35,727 nucleotides of DNA from BP-133 sp040756995. GTDB lineage: Bacteria > Actinomycetota > Acidimicrobiia > IMCC26256 > BP-133. Below are positions 10,556-17,970 of the stretch, in pieces (within the stretch, counting starts at the first letter, position 1; the number at the start of each line of letters is the position of its first letter). The position numbers were made by a program, and so were the translations under genes. The DNA lies in the NCBI GenBank assembly GCA_040756995.1, contig JBFLYK010000066.1, forward strand, positions 1-35,727, written 5' to 3'. The notes beneath the pieces are model-generated. The model searched no databases, was not told where the DNA came from, and saw only the letters and a program-made list of their open reading frames with translations.

Positions 10556-11128
10556 ATGAAAGGCAAGCTGGCTGTCCTGGCGGCGGCGACGCTTTCGCTC
10601 GTGGCGGTGAGCGCGGCGCCGGCCGGTGCCGCCTCAGCCTACGGCCCGGGCAACTACAAGACGGGCCCGAGCAGCGGCGACTTCAGCGCTCACGCTCAGG
10701 CTGACCCGGCCACCGGCAGGGTGACGATCCTCCAGCACAACACCCGCCAGGCCGCCGCGGTGAACTGCGTCGGCGACGGCCCGCGGGCGACCCTGCTGGC
10801 CGTCCATTCCGTCACCGAGCAGGTGTCGTCGGTCCAGGTGGATTACGTCGACGCCCTGCTCACCGACAACGAGATCATCATGCACGTCGCGGTGGAAGGC
10901 GATAAGACGGGGCCGCTCGGCGTGAAGTCGGACTTCGGGCCAAAGACGAACGAGAGCGGGTCGATCACGGTGCCGCTCCGGAAGCTGCCGCAGCCGGGCG
11001 AGAACGTGACGGTCCAGTTCGGGCTCCAGACCGGGCCCGGCTGCCTGCCGCACCCCCAGATCGGTCTGCCGGGCAGCCGCGTCGTCAACGGTGGCCAGGC
11101 CACCTTCACCAACGTGAAGGTCGGGTGA
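10556..11128 (+). CDS. Secreted protein of unknown function
   Basis: A 190-residue protein starting at ATG 10556 behind AAGGGGGA. Residues 1-28 are a clear Sec signal peptide (MKGKL, a hydrophobic core and an Ala-rich cleavage region APAGAASA). The mature part is rich in beta-type sequence and has two Cys, one in VNCVGDG and one in GPGCLPHPQ, that could form a disulfide. I recognise no family. It lies 52 bp after the Tat amidohydrolase gene and 32 bp before the probable start of the cupredoxin gene. A role alongside the exported amidohydrolase and copper protein is inferred from position only. Confidence 0.75.
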   Translation: MKGKLAVLAAATLSLVAVSAAPAGAASAYGPGNYKTGPSSGDFSAHAQADPATGRVTILQHNTRQAAAVNCVGDGPRATLLAVHSVTEQVSSVQVDYVDALLTDNEIIMHVAVEGDKTGPLGVKSDFGPKTNESGSITVPLRKLPQPGENVTVQFGLQTGPGCLPHPQIGLPGSRVVNGGQATFTNVKVG

Positions 11129-11160
11129 CGGCCATGAGCGAGCATCGAGGAGGTGGCACG

Positions 11161-11634
11161 TTGTTGAGTACCCTGCGGCGCACCGGCGCCGTCCTGGCCG
11201 TCGTCGGGCTGGCTTCCTTCGGGCTGGCCGCTCCGGCCGGGGCGGAGAGCACCGGCCTCGCCTCCCGGCCGGCGGAGCCGGCCGACCCGATCACCGGCCA
11301 GGACCACCCGGCCGACGTCACGGTCTTCGCCTGGCAGTACCTCCCGACCACCGTGACCGTCAAGCGCGGCAGCACGATCAAGTTCGGGAACTACGACATG
11401 CAACCGTACGGCGCCGGCGTGTCGGCCCACAGCCTGACCGAGGCCGTGCCAGGCTGCACGGAGCCGCCGCACCACGCCGCGAAGGGCTGTGACCGCTACC
11501 CGCGGTTCAGCACGGCCCTGGTCGACCACGGCTATGTGGCCAAGGTCGAAGGCGTCGAGAAGCTGCCGCCCGGGCAGTACCCGTTCAGCTGCCAGATGCA
11601 CCAGCAGATGCGGGGCACCCTGGTCGTCGAGTAG
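11161..11634 (+). CDS. Secreted cupredoxin (plastocyanin-like blue copper protein)
   Basis: Starting at TTG 11161 gives a 157-residue protein with an ideal ribosome-binding site (GAGGAGG, 7 bases upstream) and a normal signal peptide (STLRRTGAVLAVVGLASFGLAAPAGA). Earlier in-frame starts exist: ATG 11134, and GTG 11125 overlapping the previous stop. The mature protein has the type-1 copper pattern: His90 in SAHSLTE, then Cys144, His147 and Met150 in FSCQMHQQM, the C-x2-H-x2-M order of plastocyanin-like proteins. Extra Cys residues at 99 and 110 flank a His pair and may form a disulfide. It ends three linked genes for exported proteins and may act as their electron carrier or copper donor; that role is inferred. 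Confidence 0.85.
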   Translation: MLSTLRRTGAVLAVVGLASFGLAAPAGAESTGLASRPAEPADPITGQDHPADVTVFAWQYLPTTVTVKRGSTIKFGNYDMQPYGAGVSAHSLTEAVPGCTEPPHHAAKGCDRYPRFSTALVDHGYVAKVEGVEKLPPGQYPFSCQMHQQMRGTLVVE

Positions 11635-11748
11635 CCGTAGCCGCCCAGCGGCAAACGCAGTTCGGGGCCAAGAGATAAGCCGGATGGCAAGGACACGCTC
11701 TAGCGGAGAGGCCCTCAGCCCAGCGTCGGGCCGCTCCGCCGACGGGGC

Positions 11749-12141
11749 GTGCCCGGCTCCAAAGCCGCCGAACGGCTCGAAGAGGTCGTGGCGGCCTTCG
11801 CCACCGGCTTCGCCGGCGACCCGGAATTCGCCACCCTCCTGGCCCGCCACACCCAGTTCTTCCTCGGCCGCTGGAGCAAAAACCAATGGCAGGAAGCTGC
11901 CTACCAGCCCCTCACCGTCCTCCTCGAAGACGGGCAACGCCGCGGCGAGGTCCGCACCGACATCCCCGCCAGCCAACTGGCCGAACTCTACGTCGGGGTC
12001 AACCTCATCACCATCAGCAACTGGCTCGCCGGCTCCCCCGGCGACGGCCTCGACCACCGCCTCCTACGAGCCTGGTCGGTCTTCCGGGACGGATCCCTCA
12101 CCGCCGCCGGTTCCCGAAGGGGCCATCGAGCTGTGCGGTGA
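11749..12141 (+). pseudogene. TetR-family regulator fragment (C-terminal domain only)
   Basis: A 130-residue frame starting at GTG 11749 resembles only the ligand-binding half of a TetR regulator: LLARHTQFFLGRW, then LTVLLEDGQRRGEVRTDIPASQLAELYVGV and a C-terminal LRAWSVFRDGS. No DNA-binding helix-turn-helix precedes it; the upstream 110 bp is non-coding in this frame. It is therefore most likely the 3' remnant of a TetR gene whose first 50-60 codons were lost, and it could not bind DNA. It follows the cupredoxin gene and may once have belonged to a neighbouring operon. Confidence 0.55.
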
Positions 12142-12208
12142 CAGAGGCCGCCGGCGGCCAGCAGCGACGGCAGGCAAAGACACCAGGAGGCGGCGGGCGG
12201 TCGTCCAG

Positions 12209-12271
12209 GTGGACGCGCCCGTTGTCGACGTGGACGCGCCCGTTGTCGACGTGGACGCGCCCGTTGTCGAC
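12209..12271. repeat. 21-bp tandem repeat, three perfect copies
   Basis: Three identical 21-bp units run from 12209 to 12229, 12230 to 12250 and 12251 to 12271; each starts GTGGACGCG and ends GTTGTCGAC. On the minus strand each unit encodes the heptad VDNGRVH in phase with a panD-like reading, so it looks like expansion of the codons around the conserved DNG of that gene. The perfect identity suggests recent slippage. Confidence 0.9.
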
Positions 12272-12402
12272 GTCGAGCACGTCGCCAGGCTCCCATTCGA
12301 CGATGGCCGCCGTGGCCATGAGTCCGGGGCCCGAATGATGGGCCCCATGGAGTTGAGGCCGGTTCCCGTCACCCTGGCCCGGCGAATCTTGGCCTTCGTC
12401 AT
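12209..12402 (-). pseudogene. panD: Aspartate 1-decarboxylase (panD) remnant
   Basis: Reading the minus strand from ATG 12402 gives MTKAKIRRARVTGTGLNSMG, which matches the N-terminus of PanD, the pyruvoyl enzyme making beta-alanine for pantothenate. A one-base deletion near 12321-12323 shifts the frame; restoring it gives PDLMATAAIVEWEPGDVLDVDNG, the next conserved PanD block ending in the DNG motif. Two further lesions are visible. The position of the self-cleaving Gly-Ser is read as Gly-Pro, removing the serine that becomes the pyruvoyl group, and the rest of the protein (about 60 residues) is replaced by the 21-bp repeat. The gene is dead. A functional panD would be expected elsewhere in the genome. 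Confidence 0.7.
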
Positions 12403-12542
12403 CGTCCGCCGCGGATCGCCTCCCGGGACCCATCGCAGGCAAAGAGCACCTCGAACCGCTGCACCGGTGCCGGTCTACAGCGTCGATGTCGAAATGGGAC
12501 TTGTCGTCCAACCCGAACAGCCGTCGCGGTAGCCAGCGGCGC

Positions 12543-13172
12543 TCAGCCGCGGCGTGCACTCCCGGATCCCGCAGGCATGGGTTGCGGCGGAGCGGCGGCG
12601 AGGAAGGAACCGACGACGTCGACGACGACGGCGCGGGTGACGGGACGGTCGGTGGCCAGGCGCCGGTAGAGCAGGGGGCCGAGCAGCCGGGCGACGGCCC
12701 GGTCGTGGTTGAGCGACGGGGGGAGGTCTCCGGTTTCGATGCCCCGGCGGAGGATCTCCCGCACGACCCGGGAGACTTCGTGGATCACGGCCGCTTTGAT
12801 GTCGGCCAGCGTCGGGTCGTGCAGCGATCGCTCGAAGAGGACGGCAACCACGGCGGCCAGGGCGGGGGCGCCGAGCTGGCGGCCCAGCGCCTCGAGCTCC
12901 CGGCGCAGGTCCCCGACCGGTGTGGTGTGGCTCAGCTCGGCCTCCCGGCGGATGACGTCGCGCAGGAGATCGGCCCGCGCCGGCCAATGCCGGTAGAGGG
13001 TGGCGCGGCCGACACTGCTGGCGGCGGCGACACTGCGATAGGTGACGGCGTCCCACCCGTCCTCGAGGAGGACCCGCCGGGCGGCGGCCAGCACCGCCGC
13101 CCGGGTGCGCCGGACGCGGGCATCGGTCGTCCCCGTCCCCTCCGCCGACCACGGGCCGGATGCCACCGCCAC
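12543..13172 (-). CDS. TetR-family transcriptional regulator, divergent from an MFS pump
   Basis: A 209-residue TetR repressor. The helix-turn-helix is clear: RVRRTRAAVLAAARRVLLEDG, then VTYRSVAAASSVGRATLYRHW, followed by a C-terminal ligand domain ending VVVDVVGSFLAAA. The frame is open further upstream to 13247, but that extension would place the intergenic inverted repeat at 13215-13229 inside the gene and adds a Cys-rich stretch unlike the family, so GTG 13172 (or GTG 13166) is preferred. It is transcribed away from a DHA2-type efflux gene, the standard layout for a repressor of its own drug pump. Ligand unknown. Confidence 0.85.
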   Translation of the reverse strand: MAVASGPWSAEGTGTTDARVRRTRAAVLAAARRVLLEDGWDAVTYRSVAAASSVGRATLYRHWPARADLLRDVIRREAELSHTTPVGDLRRELEALGRQLGAPALAAVVAVLFERSLHDPTLADIKAAVIHEVSRVVREILRRGIETGDLPPSLNHDRAVARLLGPLLYRRLATDRPVTRAVVVDVVGSFLAAAPPQPMPAGSGSARRG

Positions 13173-13214
13173 AGGCTGATCGTAGACGCACCGCGGAGCG
13201 TGGACCGCCCGAAT

Positions 13215-13229
13215 GAGACATTCCGTCTC
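13215..13229. promoter_or_regulatory. Inverted repeat between TetR and MFS genes, candidate operator
   Basis: GAGAC and GTCTC form perfect 5-bp arms around ATTCC, with a third GTCTC 22 bp farther on (13251-13255). The site lies between the divergent TetR and MFS starts, where a TetR repressor would control both. Arms are short, so confidence is moderate. Confidence 0.4.
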
Positions 13230-13275
13230 GGAACTGCTACAAAACAAGCTGTCTCACAACGCCGGGAGGGTGCCG

Positions 13276-14847
13276 ATGGCGACCACGCCTTCACGATCGC
13301 CGTCCCGCGGGCCGGCCACGGTGCTTATTCCCATGTGCCTGGCGGTCATGCTGGTCGTGGGGTTGATGACGAGCCTCAATCTGGCCTTGCCCGACATCGG
13401 CCGCCACCTCGGCGCCACCCAGGCGGACCTGCAGTGGATCGTCGACGGTTACGGCCTGGTGCTGGCCGCGCTGGTGCTGCCGGCCGGGGCGCTCGGCGAC
13501 CGCTACGGCCGCAAGCCGGTCATGCTCATCGGCCTCGCCCTGCTCGCCGCCGCCCTGCTCCTCGGGGCGGCCGCCGCCACCCCCGGTCAGCTGCTCGCCG
13601 CCCGCATGGCCGCCGGAGCCGGCGCGGCGCTGATCTTCCCGGCCACGCTGGCCACCATCACCGCCGTGTTCCCCGCCGAGCGGCGAGGGATGGCCATCGG
13701 GCTGTGGGCGGCGGCGGCCACCATCGGCGGGGTCGTCGGCCTTCTCGGCTCGGGCGCGCTGGTCGAGTCGTTCTGGTGGGGTTCCGTCCTGGTCGCCACC
13801 GCCGCCGCGGCGGTGGTCACCCTGGCCCTTACGATGGCCTTCGCCCCCAACAGCGCCGACCCCGACCACGCCCACCTCGACCCCGGCGGCACGGTCCTCT
13901 CCGCCGCCGCCGTGGGCGGCGCCGTCCTCGGCGTCACCGAAGGGCCGGTCCAGGGCTGGAGCGACCCGCTCACCGCCGCCGCCCTCGCCGTCGGGCTGAT
14001 CGCCGCGGTCGGGTTCGTGGCCTGGGAGCGCCGCAGCGACCGGCCCCTGCTCGACGTGCGGGTGTTCGCCGACCGAGAGTTCTCCGGCGGGGCGCTTGTC
14101 GTGGCCGCCCAGTTCTTCTCGATCTTCGGCCTCATGTTCCTGGCCGTGCAGTACCTGTCGTTCGTCCAGGGCTACGGGACCCTGCACAGCGCCGCTTCGC
14201 TGGCCCCGATCGGGGCGCTCGTCGTTCCCGCCGCGTTGGCGGCCGACCCGCTCGCCCGCCGCTTCGGGAGGGCCCGGGTCAGCGCCACCGGCCTGGCCGT
14301 CATGGTCATCGGGTTCCTCGTCCTGGTGCCGCTGCAGCCCGGGAGCGGCTACCCGCAGGTCGGTGTCGCCTTCACCATCATCAGCGCCGGGTTCGGCCTG
14401 GCCGCCGCCCCGGCCACCGCCGCCATCGTCGGCGCCCTCCCCGCCGCCAAACAGGGGGTCGCCTCGGCCATCAACGACGTCTCCCGGGAACTAGGCGGCG
14501 CCCTGGGGGTCGCGGCCGTCGGCTCGGCTTTCAACGGCCCCTACCGGGCCCGCATCGCCAGCACCGCGGCCATCCCGCCGCCGCTGGTCGACGCCGCCCG
14601 GGACTCCGTCGCCGCCGGCCTCGGAGCGGCCGGCACCCTGGGCGCCGCCGGCCAGCCCGCCGTCAGCGCCATCCACGACGCCTTCATGCACGGTTGGGCC
14701 ATCGCCATGGCCACCGCCGCCGCCGTACTCACCGCCGCCGCCGTGGCGACACTCCGCAGCCCCCGATCCACCGGCGCGGACGCCCCGACGGCCGACGCCC
14801 GCCTCGCCCCCGCCGACTTGCTCGGCGAGGCCGCCCCCGGCCGCTGA
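13276..14847 (+). CDS. MFS transporter, DHA2 (EmrB/QacA-type, 14-TMS) drug efflux
   Basis: A 523-residue proton-driven multidrug efflux protein of the inner membrane. ATG 13276 is chosen because GGGAGG lies just upstream. The first membrane segment ends in LNLALPDIGRHLG, and DLQWIVDGYGLVLAALVLPAGALGD leads into motif A, GDRYGRKP (about 74-81), as in DHA2 pumps. Repeated hydrophobic segments through about residue 500 fit 14 membrane helices, and NDVSRELGGALGVAAVGS matches the conserved antiporter region near helix 11. The short C-terminal tail is Ala/Pro-rich. It is divergent from a TetR repressor with an inverted repeat between them. Substrate range cannot be told from sequence. Confidence 0.9.
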   Translation: MATTPSRSPSRGPATVLIPMCLAVMLVVGLMTSLNLALPDIGRHLGATQADLQWIVDGYGLVLAALVLPAGALGDRYGRKPVMLIGLALLAAALLLGAAAATPGQLLAARMAAGAGAALIFPATLATITAVFPAERRGMAIGLWAAAATIGGVVGLLGSGALVESFWWGSVLVATAAAAVVTLALTMAFAPNSADPDHAHLDPGGTVLSAAAVGGAVLGVTEGPVQGWSDPLTAAALAVGLIAAVGFVAWERRSDRPLLDVRVFADREFSGGALVVAAQFFSIFGLMFLAVQYLSFVQGYGTLHSAASLAPIGALVVPAALAADPLARRFGRARVSATGLAVMVIGFLVLVPLQPGSGYPQVGVAFTIISAGFGLAAAPATAAIVGALPAAKQGVASAINDVSRELGGALGVAAVGSAFNGPYRARIASTAAIPPPLVDAARDSVAAGLGAAGTLGAAGQPAVSAIHDAFMHGWAIAMATAAAVLTAAAVATLRSPRSTGADAPTADARLAPADLLGEAAPGR

Positions 14848-14976
14848 TCCCCCACGCAACGCTGCACGCCGTGGCGCTCGCACCTCGAACCGAGCCTCCA
14901 CGACAGGGTTGGGGCCCCGCACTCGAGCGACTTGCCGGTGCTACTACCTACGAGTCGAGATCTCTGAAAGAGCGGG

Positions 14977-15413
14977 TTAAGTCCCGTCCACCTGCTCCAG
15001 AGTCACGCGCGGCGACAGGGAGACGCCACCGTCGAGTATGAGGACCTGGCCGGTGATCCACGAGGCGGCGACGACGACATCCTCGGGCGTGCCGAGTCTG
15101 CGGAGCGGATATTGGGCGGCGAGGGTCTCGTCGCCGTGTTCCCAGAACACTTTGGCGAAGTCGGCTTGACCTTAACTACGGCGGGGGCGATGGCGTTGAC
15201 CCGCACGGTGGCGGCGAGTTCAATGGCCAGTTGCCGGGTGAGGTGGATGAGCGCGGCTTTGGAGAAATTGTAGGCGCCGATCACCGGCGTGACCTGGAGC
15301 CCGCCGAGCGACGCCGGGTTCAGAATGGCGCCGCCGTGCTCGGCCATCCACGCGCTCCATGCGAGGCGGCTGCAGCGGAGCGGGCCCTCCAGGTCCTTCA
15401 CTCGGCGGCCGGG
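14977..15413 (-). pseudogene. Short-chain dehydrogenase remnant (frameshift and deletion)
   Basis: The minus strand preserves the middle of an SDR: MAEHGGAILNPASLGGLQVT, the active-site YNFSKAALIHLTRQLAIEL, and VRVNAIAPAVVK. There the frame breaks near 15167; one frame over it resumes as DFAKVFWEHGDETLAAQYPLRRLGTPEDV and runs to ASWITGQVLILDGG and a stop at 14977. The text between PEDV and ASWITG is about nine residues too short for the family, and everything before about 100 residues from the active site, including the Gly-rich NAD(P) motif, is absent. It therefore carries a 5' loss, a frameshift and an internal deletion, and is not functional. It follows the MFS gene tail to tail. Confidence 0.8.
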
Positions 15414-15466
15414 TTCGCACCACTTCGCCCGGTCACGCGGGAGCTGCGCTGGGCTCCTTCATGACA

Positions 15467-15519
15467 TCAACGGTCGGCTGCGGAACCGGACCGGAACGGG
15501 GCGACGACGGCCCAAGGTC
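15467..15519. repeat. Copy C of a dispersed intergenic repeat (partner at 27890-27942)
   Basis: About 53 bp match 27890-27942 with roughly 80 percent identity by eye. The shared core is AACCGGACCGGAACG, followed in both by GGCGACGACG and CAAGGTC. The partner copy contains part of the -35 box of the oxygenase promoter. This copy lies in degraded DNA beside the SDR remnant. Confidence 0.6.
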
Positions 15520-15546
15520 AACTGAGCGTCTCCGAGCCGATTCCGA

Positions 15547-15735
15547 CGTGCCCTGGTCGAAGGCGGTACCCCCGAAGCAGGGTTGTTCGCGCTCACGGAA
15601 GTTCAGCTGCGCGACCGGATCTTCGCCGCCGGTATGACGGCTTACGACCTCGCCTCCTTCGAACGCGACGTGACTACACCCGGAGCGTGGCTTCCGGCCT
15701 TCGCTCTGGTTACCGCCTCGGGCCGGCGGCCCGGC
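15547..15735 (+). pseudogene. Probable C-terminal fragment of a lost gene (methyltransferase-like)
   Basis: A plus-strand frame reads GLFALTEVQLRDRIFAAGM, then TAYDLASFERDVTTPGAWLP and AFALVTA, which looks like genuine protein rather than a shadow frame and recalls the C-terminal end of small SAM-dependent methyltransferases. There is no start with a ribosome-binding site and no upstream domain, and the frame runs on, antisense to the acyl-CoA dehydrogenase, without a proper end. I treat it as debris; the family guess is weak. Confidence 0.3.
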
Positions 15736-15744
15736 CGGCTGAGG

Positions 15745-16908
15745 TCAGAAGGAGCGGGGCATTCCGAGGACGTGCTCGCCGACGTAGGAGAGGATGAGGT
15801 TGGTCGAGATCGGGGCCACCTGGTAGAGGCGGGCTTCACGGAACTTGCGCTCGATGTCGTACTCCTCGGCGAAGCCGTAGCCTCCGTGGAACTGGACGGC
15901 GGCGTTGGCCGCCTCCCAGGAGGCCTCGGAGGCCAAGAGCTTGGCCATGTTGGCTTCGGCGCCGCAGTCCTCGCCGGCGTCGAACAGGTCGGCGGCCCGC
16001 CAGCGCATGAGGTCGGCAGCCTCGATGTTCACGTACGCCCGGGCGATGGGGAACTGCACGCCCTGGTTGGCGCCGATCGGCCGGCCAAAGACGATCCGTT
16101 CGCAGGCGTACCGGGTCACCCGGTTGATGAACCAGCGGCCGTCGCCGATGCATTCGGCAGCGACGAGGATCCGCTCGGCGTTCATCCCGTCGAGCACGTA
16201 ACGGAAGCCTTCGCCCTCTTCGCCGATCAGGGCGGAAGCTGGGATCCGCATGTCGTCGAAGAACAGCTGATTGGTCTCATGGTTGACCATCGTGCGTATT
16301 GGCTGCACGCTCAGCCCCTCGATCCCGCGGAGGTCGATGAGGAACAGGGAGAGGCCTTTCGACTTCTTCTCCACCTCGGCCCTGGGCGTGGTGCGGGCCA
16401 AGAGGAGCATTATGTCGGAGTGCTGAACCCGGGAGGTGAAGACCTTCTGCCCATTGACAATGTACGAGTCGCCGTCGCGCACAGCCGCGGTGGCGATGTT
16501 CGTCGTGTCCGTGCCGGCGGTCGGTTCGGTGATGGCGAAGGCCTGCAGGCGCAGGTCGCCGGAGGCGATGGCCGGCAAGTAGGCCTCCTTCTGCTCGGCG
16601 TTGCCGTGTCGGAGGATGGCCCCCATGATGTAGAGCTGGGCATGGATGGCGGCGCCGTTGGCGCCGTTGGCGTTGATCTGCTCGAGGATCACCGACGCGT
16701 CGCCGACGCCGAGGCCGAGGCCGCCGTACTCTTCAGGGATGAGCGCCCCGAGGCAACCCGTGCCGGTCAGGGTCTCGACGAACTTCTCGGGGTACGCCCG
16801 CTCCCGGTCCAGGGCGCGCCAATACTGGTCCGGGAAGTCGGCGCAGATCCGGTCGATGGCCCGGCGCAGATCGGCCCGCAGCTCCGTCTCGTGCGACCGG
16901 CGGATCAT
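15745..16908 (-). CDS. Acyl-CoA dehydrogenase
   Basis: A 387-residue FAD-dependent acyl-CoA dehydrogenase that introduces an alpha-beta double bond into a CoA thioester. The N-terminal helical domain (about 1-115), the signature FAITEPTAGTDTTNIATAAV, the beta-domain VNGQKVFTS and the C-terminal helical domain ending QFHGGYGFAEEYDIERKFRE are all present at normal length. ATG 16908 overlaps the stop of the upstream MaoC gene (ATGA), so translation is coupled. It is the last gene of a leftward operon (CaiB remnant, MaoC, this gene) whose promoter carries the 22-bp operator at 17949-17970. It probably oxidises a pathway intermediate related to the large oxygenase operon; acyl substrate unknown. 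Confidence 0.92.
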   Translation of the reverse strand: MIRRSHETELRADLRRAIDRICADFPDQYWRALDRERAYPEKFVETLTGTGCLGALIPEEYGGLGLGVGDASVILEQINANGANGAAIHAQLYIMGAILRHGNAEQKEAYLPAIASGDLRLQAFAITEPTAGTDTTNIATAAVRDGDSYIVNGQKVFTSRVQHSDIMLLLARTTPRAEVEKKSKGLSLFLIDLRGIEGLSVQPIRTMVNHETNQLFFDDMRIPASALIGEEGEGFRYVLDGMNAERILVAAECIGDGRWFINRVTRYACERIVFGRPIGANQGVQFPIARAYVNIEAADLMRWRAADLFDAGEDCGAEANMAKLLASEASWEAANAAVQFHGGYGFAEEYDIERKFREARLYQVAPISTNLILSYVGEHVLGMPRSF

Positions 16909-17390
16909 GATTCGAAGCGGGGCCCGTGCCCCTGGCGGTAGACGAGCAGCGTCCTCGTGAACGAGATGACCTGCTCGCCCCGCTGGTTGATGCCCTCGGT
17001 GCGGACGGTCACGACGCCGAGGGTGGGCCGCGACTTCGACTCCCGCGCCTCGACGACCTCGCTGCGGGAGCGGATTGTGTCGCCCTCGAACACCGGTTTT
17101 GGCAGCCTGACGTCGGTCCACCCGAGATTGGCGAACACGTTCTGGGAAACGTCGGTGACGCTCTGGCCGGCGACGAGGGCCAGCGTGAAGACCGAGTTGA
17201 CCAGCGGCTGGCCGAACTCCGTCTTGCGGGCGTACTCATGGTCAAAGTGCAGCGGCGCGGTGTTCTGGGTCAGCAGGGTGAACCAGATGTTGTCAGTGGT
17301 CGTGACCGTCCTCCCGAGCGGGTGCTCGTAGACGTCGCCGACGACGAAGTCCTCGAAGTAGCGGCCGTGCCAGCCGTGATGCGTGACCAT
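16905..17390 (-). CDS. MaoC-family hydratase (hot-dog fold)
   Basis: A 161-residue MaoC-like enoyl-CoA hydratase. The start WHGRYFEDFVVGDVYEHPLGRTVT and the hydratase region NTAPLHFDHEYARKTEFGQPLVN are typical of MaoC proteins in actinobacterial CoA operons; a hot-dog core continues to the end. ATG 17390 has AAGGGGAT upstream. It would add water to the enoyl-CoA made by the downstream acyl-CoA dehydrogenase, whose start it overlaps. A CaiB-type CoA-transferase remnant precedes it, completing a familiar CaiB-MaoC-dehydrogenase arrangement in which the first gene has decayed. Confidence 0.9.
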   Translation of the reverse strand: MVTHHGWHGRYFEDFVVGDVYEHPLGRTVTTTDNIWFTLLTQNTAPLHFDHEYARKTEFGQPLVNSVFTLALVAGQSVTDVSQNVFANLGWTDVRLPKPVFEGDTIRSRSEVVEARESKSRPTLGVVTVRTEGINQRGEQVISFTRTLLVYRQGHGPRFES

Positions 17391-17409
17391 GGCGATCCAA
17401 TCCCCTTCC

Positions 17410-17619
17410 TCAGTCGTTCAGCCCCAGCCAGTCCAGTACGGATCGGTGTGCTCGCTGACGGCCGGGACGTCGCCCCGGTGCCCGGGCCCGGCCGGGAGGA
17501 AGCCGGGACGGCAGCACGGTGCCGATCGGGCCCGCCTCGGGTGTCCGTCGTGGCCCACCGCTCCTCGGTCTGCAGCTGCTCGTGGGCGGCCAGCGCCTCT
17601 CCCCCCGCCCACCCTGGCG
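17410..17619 (-). pseudogene. CaiB/BaiF (family III) CoA-transferase C-terminal remnant
   Basis: Just upstream of MaoC the minus strand ends in a reading SEHTDP; adding one base then gives VLDWLGLND and a stop at 17410, which is the usual C-terminus of family III CoA-transferases (EHTDxVLxxLGL). Further upstream, EALAAHEQLQTEERWATTD resembles the region after the catalytic core in such enzymes, but in shifting frames. The 350 or so residues that should precede it are absent. The pseudogene call rests mainly on the C-terminal motif and on the normal CaiB-MaoC gene order. Confidence 0.45.
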
Positions 17620-17777
17620 GTGGTGAGTCCGGCAGGCTCACCATGCCGGGGACGTCCCCGGGCGCCGCGAACCACGTCGTACGGGCAGGACCCCTACGAA
17701 TGCATGTTGGGTTCCGGTATTCGCGAGCGGGTGCCCCCGGGACGCACCCGATGCTCCGGCGGACCGCTGTGTGCCCC
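17620..17777. repeat. Copy A of a diverged direct repeat on one side of the catabolic cluster
   Basis: About 158 bp match 27964-28122 in the same orientation. The best stretch, from AGTCCGGCAGG through CCACGTCGTACGG, CAGGACCCCTA and ATGCATGTTGGG, is about 85 percent identical by eye, falling off at the right end with small indels. Frames are broken in both copies, so any coding origin is lost. Confidence 0.65.
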
Positions 17778-17948
17778 GGCGGATCGGAGGCTTGAGCGGA
17801 CGCAATGGCTGAAGGAAGTGGCGGCGACGGAGGGGGAGTCTGACGAACGGGGGGAGGCGGTCGGTCTCCGTCTAGCAAGTGTCCGTTACCATAGGCCATC
17901 CCTCCGGCCCCGAGGCGATCACGTTCCTCCTCGTCGTCGCGGGCCCGC

Positions 17949-17970
17949 TAATCGGTCATGTGACTGATTA
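17949..17970. promoter_or_regulatory. 22-bp palindromic operator, copy 1 (MaoC operon / TetR region)
   Basis: TAATCGGTCA-TG-TGACTGATTA is a near-perfect palindrome with one mismatched pair. The same half-sites, with GC in the centre, recur at 27847-27868 in front of the oxygenase operon. It overlaps the -10 box of the leftward promoter at 17967-17996 and lies 133 bp before the TetR start, so the adjacent TetR protein is the obvious candidate to bind it. Confidence 0.8.

Noticed and set aside
12209..12271. Tandem repeat as a CRISPR or integron-like array
   Set aside because: Units are contiguous with no spacers and only three copies, so it is a simple tandem expansion.
12486..15041. 851-codon plus-strand frame across the TetR and MFS genes
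   Set aside because: It runs antisense to the TetR gene and out of frame with the MFS gene; the translation is Arg/Pro/Gly-rich and carries no motif.
15745..16941. Plus-strand frame antisense to the acyl-CoA dehydrogenase
   Set aside because: Only its first 60 or so codons (to about 15735) look protein-like; the rest is a shadow of the dehydrogenase.
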